From: a virus
Length of the DNA: 22,531 nt
Virus record (IMG/VR): IMGVR_UViG_3300011114_000314
Location: 1 to 22,531 of that record
Strand: one strand, 5' to 3'
Shown here piece by piece: positions 22,301-22,531 of the stretch (within the stretch, counting starts at the first letter, position 1; each line of letters opens with the position of its first letter). Under the pieces are notes generated by a model. That model was given only the letters and a program-made list of their open reading frames with translations. It was not told the DNA's origin and did no database searches. The translations under genes were made by a program, and so were the position numbers.

Positions 22301-22531
22301 GGACGTTGCCGCCATCACCACTTTCTCGCCAACAACCTATGCGCTGAACAATGGCTTTGAAATGATCTATGTGAACGGATCGCAGATCAACGAAATTGAT
22401 TACAACTTGGTCGGCAATGTGTTGGATGGTTTTCCTTCGGTTGTGACGGGCAAACTGTCCATCGTCCAGTTCTGGCAGAACAACCTTGGTGTGCCTGCAA
22501 GCAATGTCGCCAACACCACAGCATATTCCAC
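19383..22531 (+). CDS. Tail tip hub / J-like receptor protein (partial)
   Basis: An open frame of at least 1,049 residues that leaves the window at the right edge, so the C-terminus is missing. Domains: an alanine-rich hydrophobic N-terminus (about residues 5-41) recalling lambda gpI; LPVLYGSGYIGGMVTD (about 74-89), typical of tip-attachment proteins; a hub region with CFTDYLTSTRYGA, QARFRFDGTLDTNQTIM and LEAGDVVTVTN (about 439-449); then a fibronectin-like part with AGDWYFFVRMVNGLGKSPFS. Later come two fibre-like units: ILVFRNGVLLNSAEYT (about 840-855) and EMIYVNGSQINEIDY (about 993-1007). The hub closes the tail and its distal part contacts the receptor. It starts two bases after the acetyltransferase. 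Confidence 0.9.
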   Translation, partial: MPSSIILAAVFGDVVMAAAALGATGMAVASFAINIVASMIISKAFAPNVDNAAINAAGANPGNRQQMPPAGENKLPVLYGSGYIGGMVTDLSITTNNQILYYVLSLAEVTNTETGGTADTYTFGDVYFGGKKCVFDGADLTKVVGLLDESTGLTDTTVSGNLFFYLYRNGSSSGTNTAQTAIAVMQDIDCVYQWDNTKLMSNCAFAIMKMVYNQNANLTGIQQTKFQLTNSRTKPGDCFTDYLTSTRYGAAVPVAGIDAATMTALNVYSDGAFSYTNSSGVQTQARFRFDGTLDTNQTIMNNLQLMASCCDCLVKYNEISGLWGVIVQSPAYTVAMALSDSNIISAFQITPTDIASSYNIAEVKFPDGTAQDAFATATFNLAVINPALMYSNEPVNKQVINLPLVSNNVRAQYLANRFLKSGREDLNLRCSINYVGLQLEAGDVVTVTNTNYGWTSKLFRINQVVENFGDDGTISATLALMEFNPTVYDDISITQFVTAPNTGISSPLAFGTLFAPNITNQLPSAAVPSFGVIVTAASSGITQYAEIYYSAYATPTEAQRLFAGTTAINPGGNPYTPSLSMGTVTLNTLPAGDWYFFVRMVNGLGKSPFSSASAVLKWRPTTFQYVDRWLAVAYADNITGTSGFSYSPRNKGFYGLFNNTVANGGTDPTLYTWYTASSNFSTDNYLLYGNRSNRKFSFAVGNAGYINLGGAFVPSNTAVYDSSVWGAAIDPTGSLQTFIDLDARTGQSILVGSTGNNVNDGFLSVTNNTDGTMKVNLHDFLNFGSGIYTKNFAAATLTIDIYGRVVGFTQEDDFFYTETVFIATAAQTTFSLTHIVGYILVFRNGVLLNSAEYTETSTTVVMTNACAAGETVVTIYMRAVSTSAYYEPLNITIASNTSNSITYSSAPYTEIAAGELLTFSNTGTPTQYTVSTVNTTTKVITFTATISGATAGNTVYRYRAAGSTYAPFTRFDQDVAAITTFSPTTYALNNGFEMIYVNGSQINEIDYNLVGNVLDGFPSVVTGKLSIVQFWQNNLGVPASNVANTTAYS

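Overview
This window is the virion-structure module of a tailed, long-non-contractile-tail phage (siphovirus-like) or prophage. It reads left to right on the plus strand as one nearly continuous operon. No integrase, replication, tRNA or bacterial housekeeping gene is visible. Head genes follow the HK97 plan: P27-type small terminase, Terminase_1 large subunit, HK97 portal, HK97 protease, HK97-fold capsid. Shine-Dalgarno sites of AGGAG/AAGGA type and mixed base composition fit a proteobacterial host. A freshwater Burkholderiales-type host is only my impression from the style of the small proteins.

Layout. 61-2510: HNH endonuclease and both terminase subunits (packaging). 2535-4823: portal, a doubtful 62-residue ORF, prohead protease. 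4828-7288: two consecutive HK97-fold capsid paralogues separated by a terminator-like hairpin; only the first carries a long N-terminal scaffold-like domain. 7292-8811: head-tail connector, head closure and tail terminator. 8846-9874: two consecutive tail-tube paralogues. 9874-10690: three small genes, the middle one carrying the full spacing of the Dps ferroxidase ligands. 10694-11487: tail assembly chaperone pair joined by a clear -1 frameshift signal (A AAA AAC plus a downstream stem). 11489-14406: HK97 gp10-like protein and tape measure. 14416-17575: a cassette with a fibre ending in an S74 chaperone domain, several tiny genes, an 86-residue HExxH protein and a 50-residue single-span membrane protein. 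17575 to the right edge: two minor tail proteins, a GNAT acetyltransferase and a J-like tail-tip hub that runs off the window.

How it works together. The terminase cuts and pumps DNA through the portal into a capsid matured by the protease. Connector, closure and terminator proteins join head to tail. The tube polymerises around the tape measure with help from the frameshifted chaperones, and the hub and fibre recognise the host.

Most unusual points: the paired paralogues of both main virion polymers (capsid and tube) in one phage, the Dps-like gene inside the tail operon, the frameshift element, and the fibre/peptidase/membrane-protein cassette between the tape measure and the distal tail genes.
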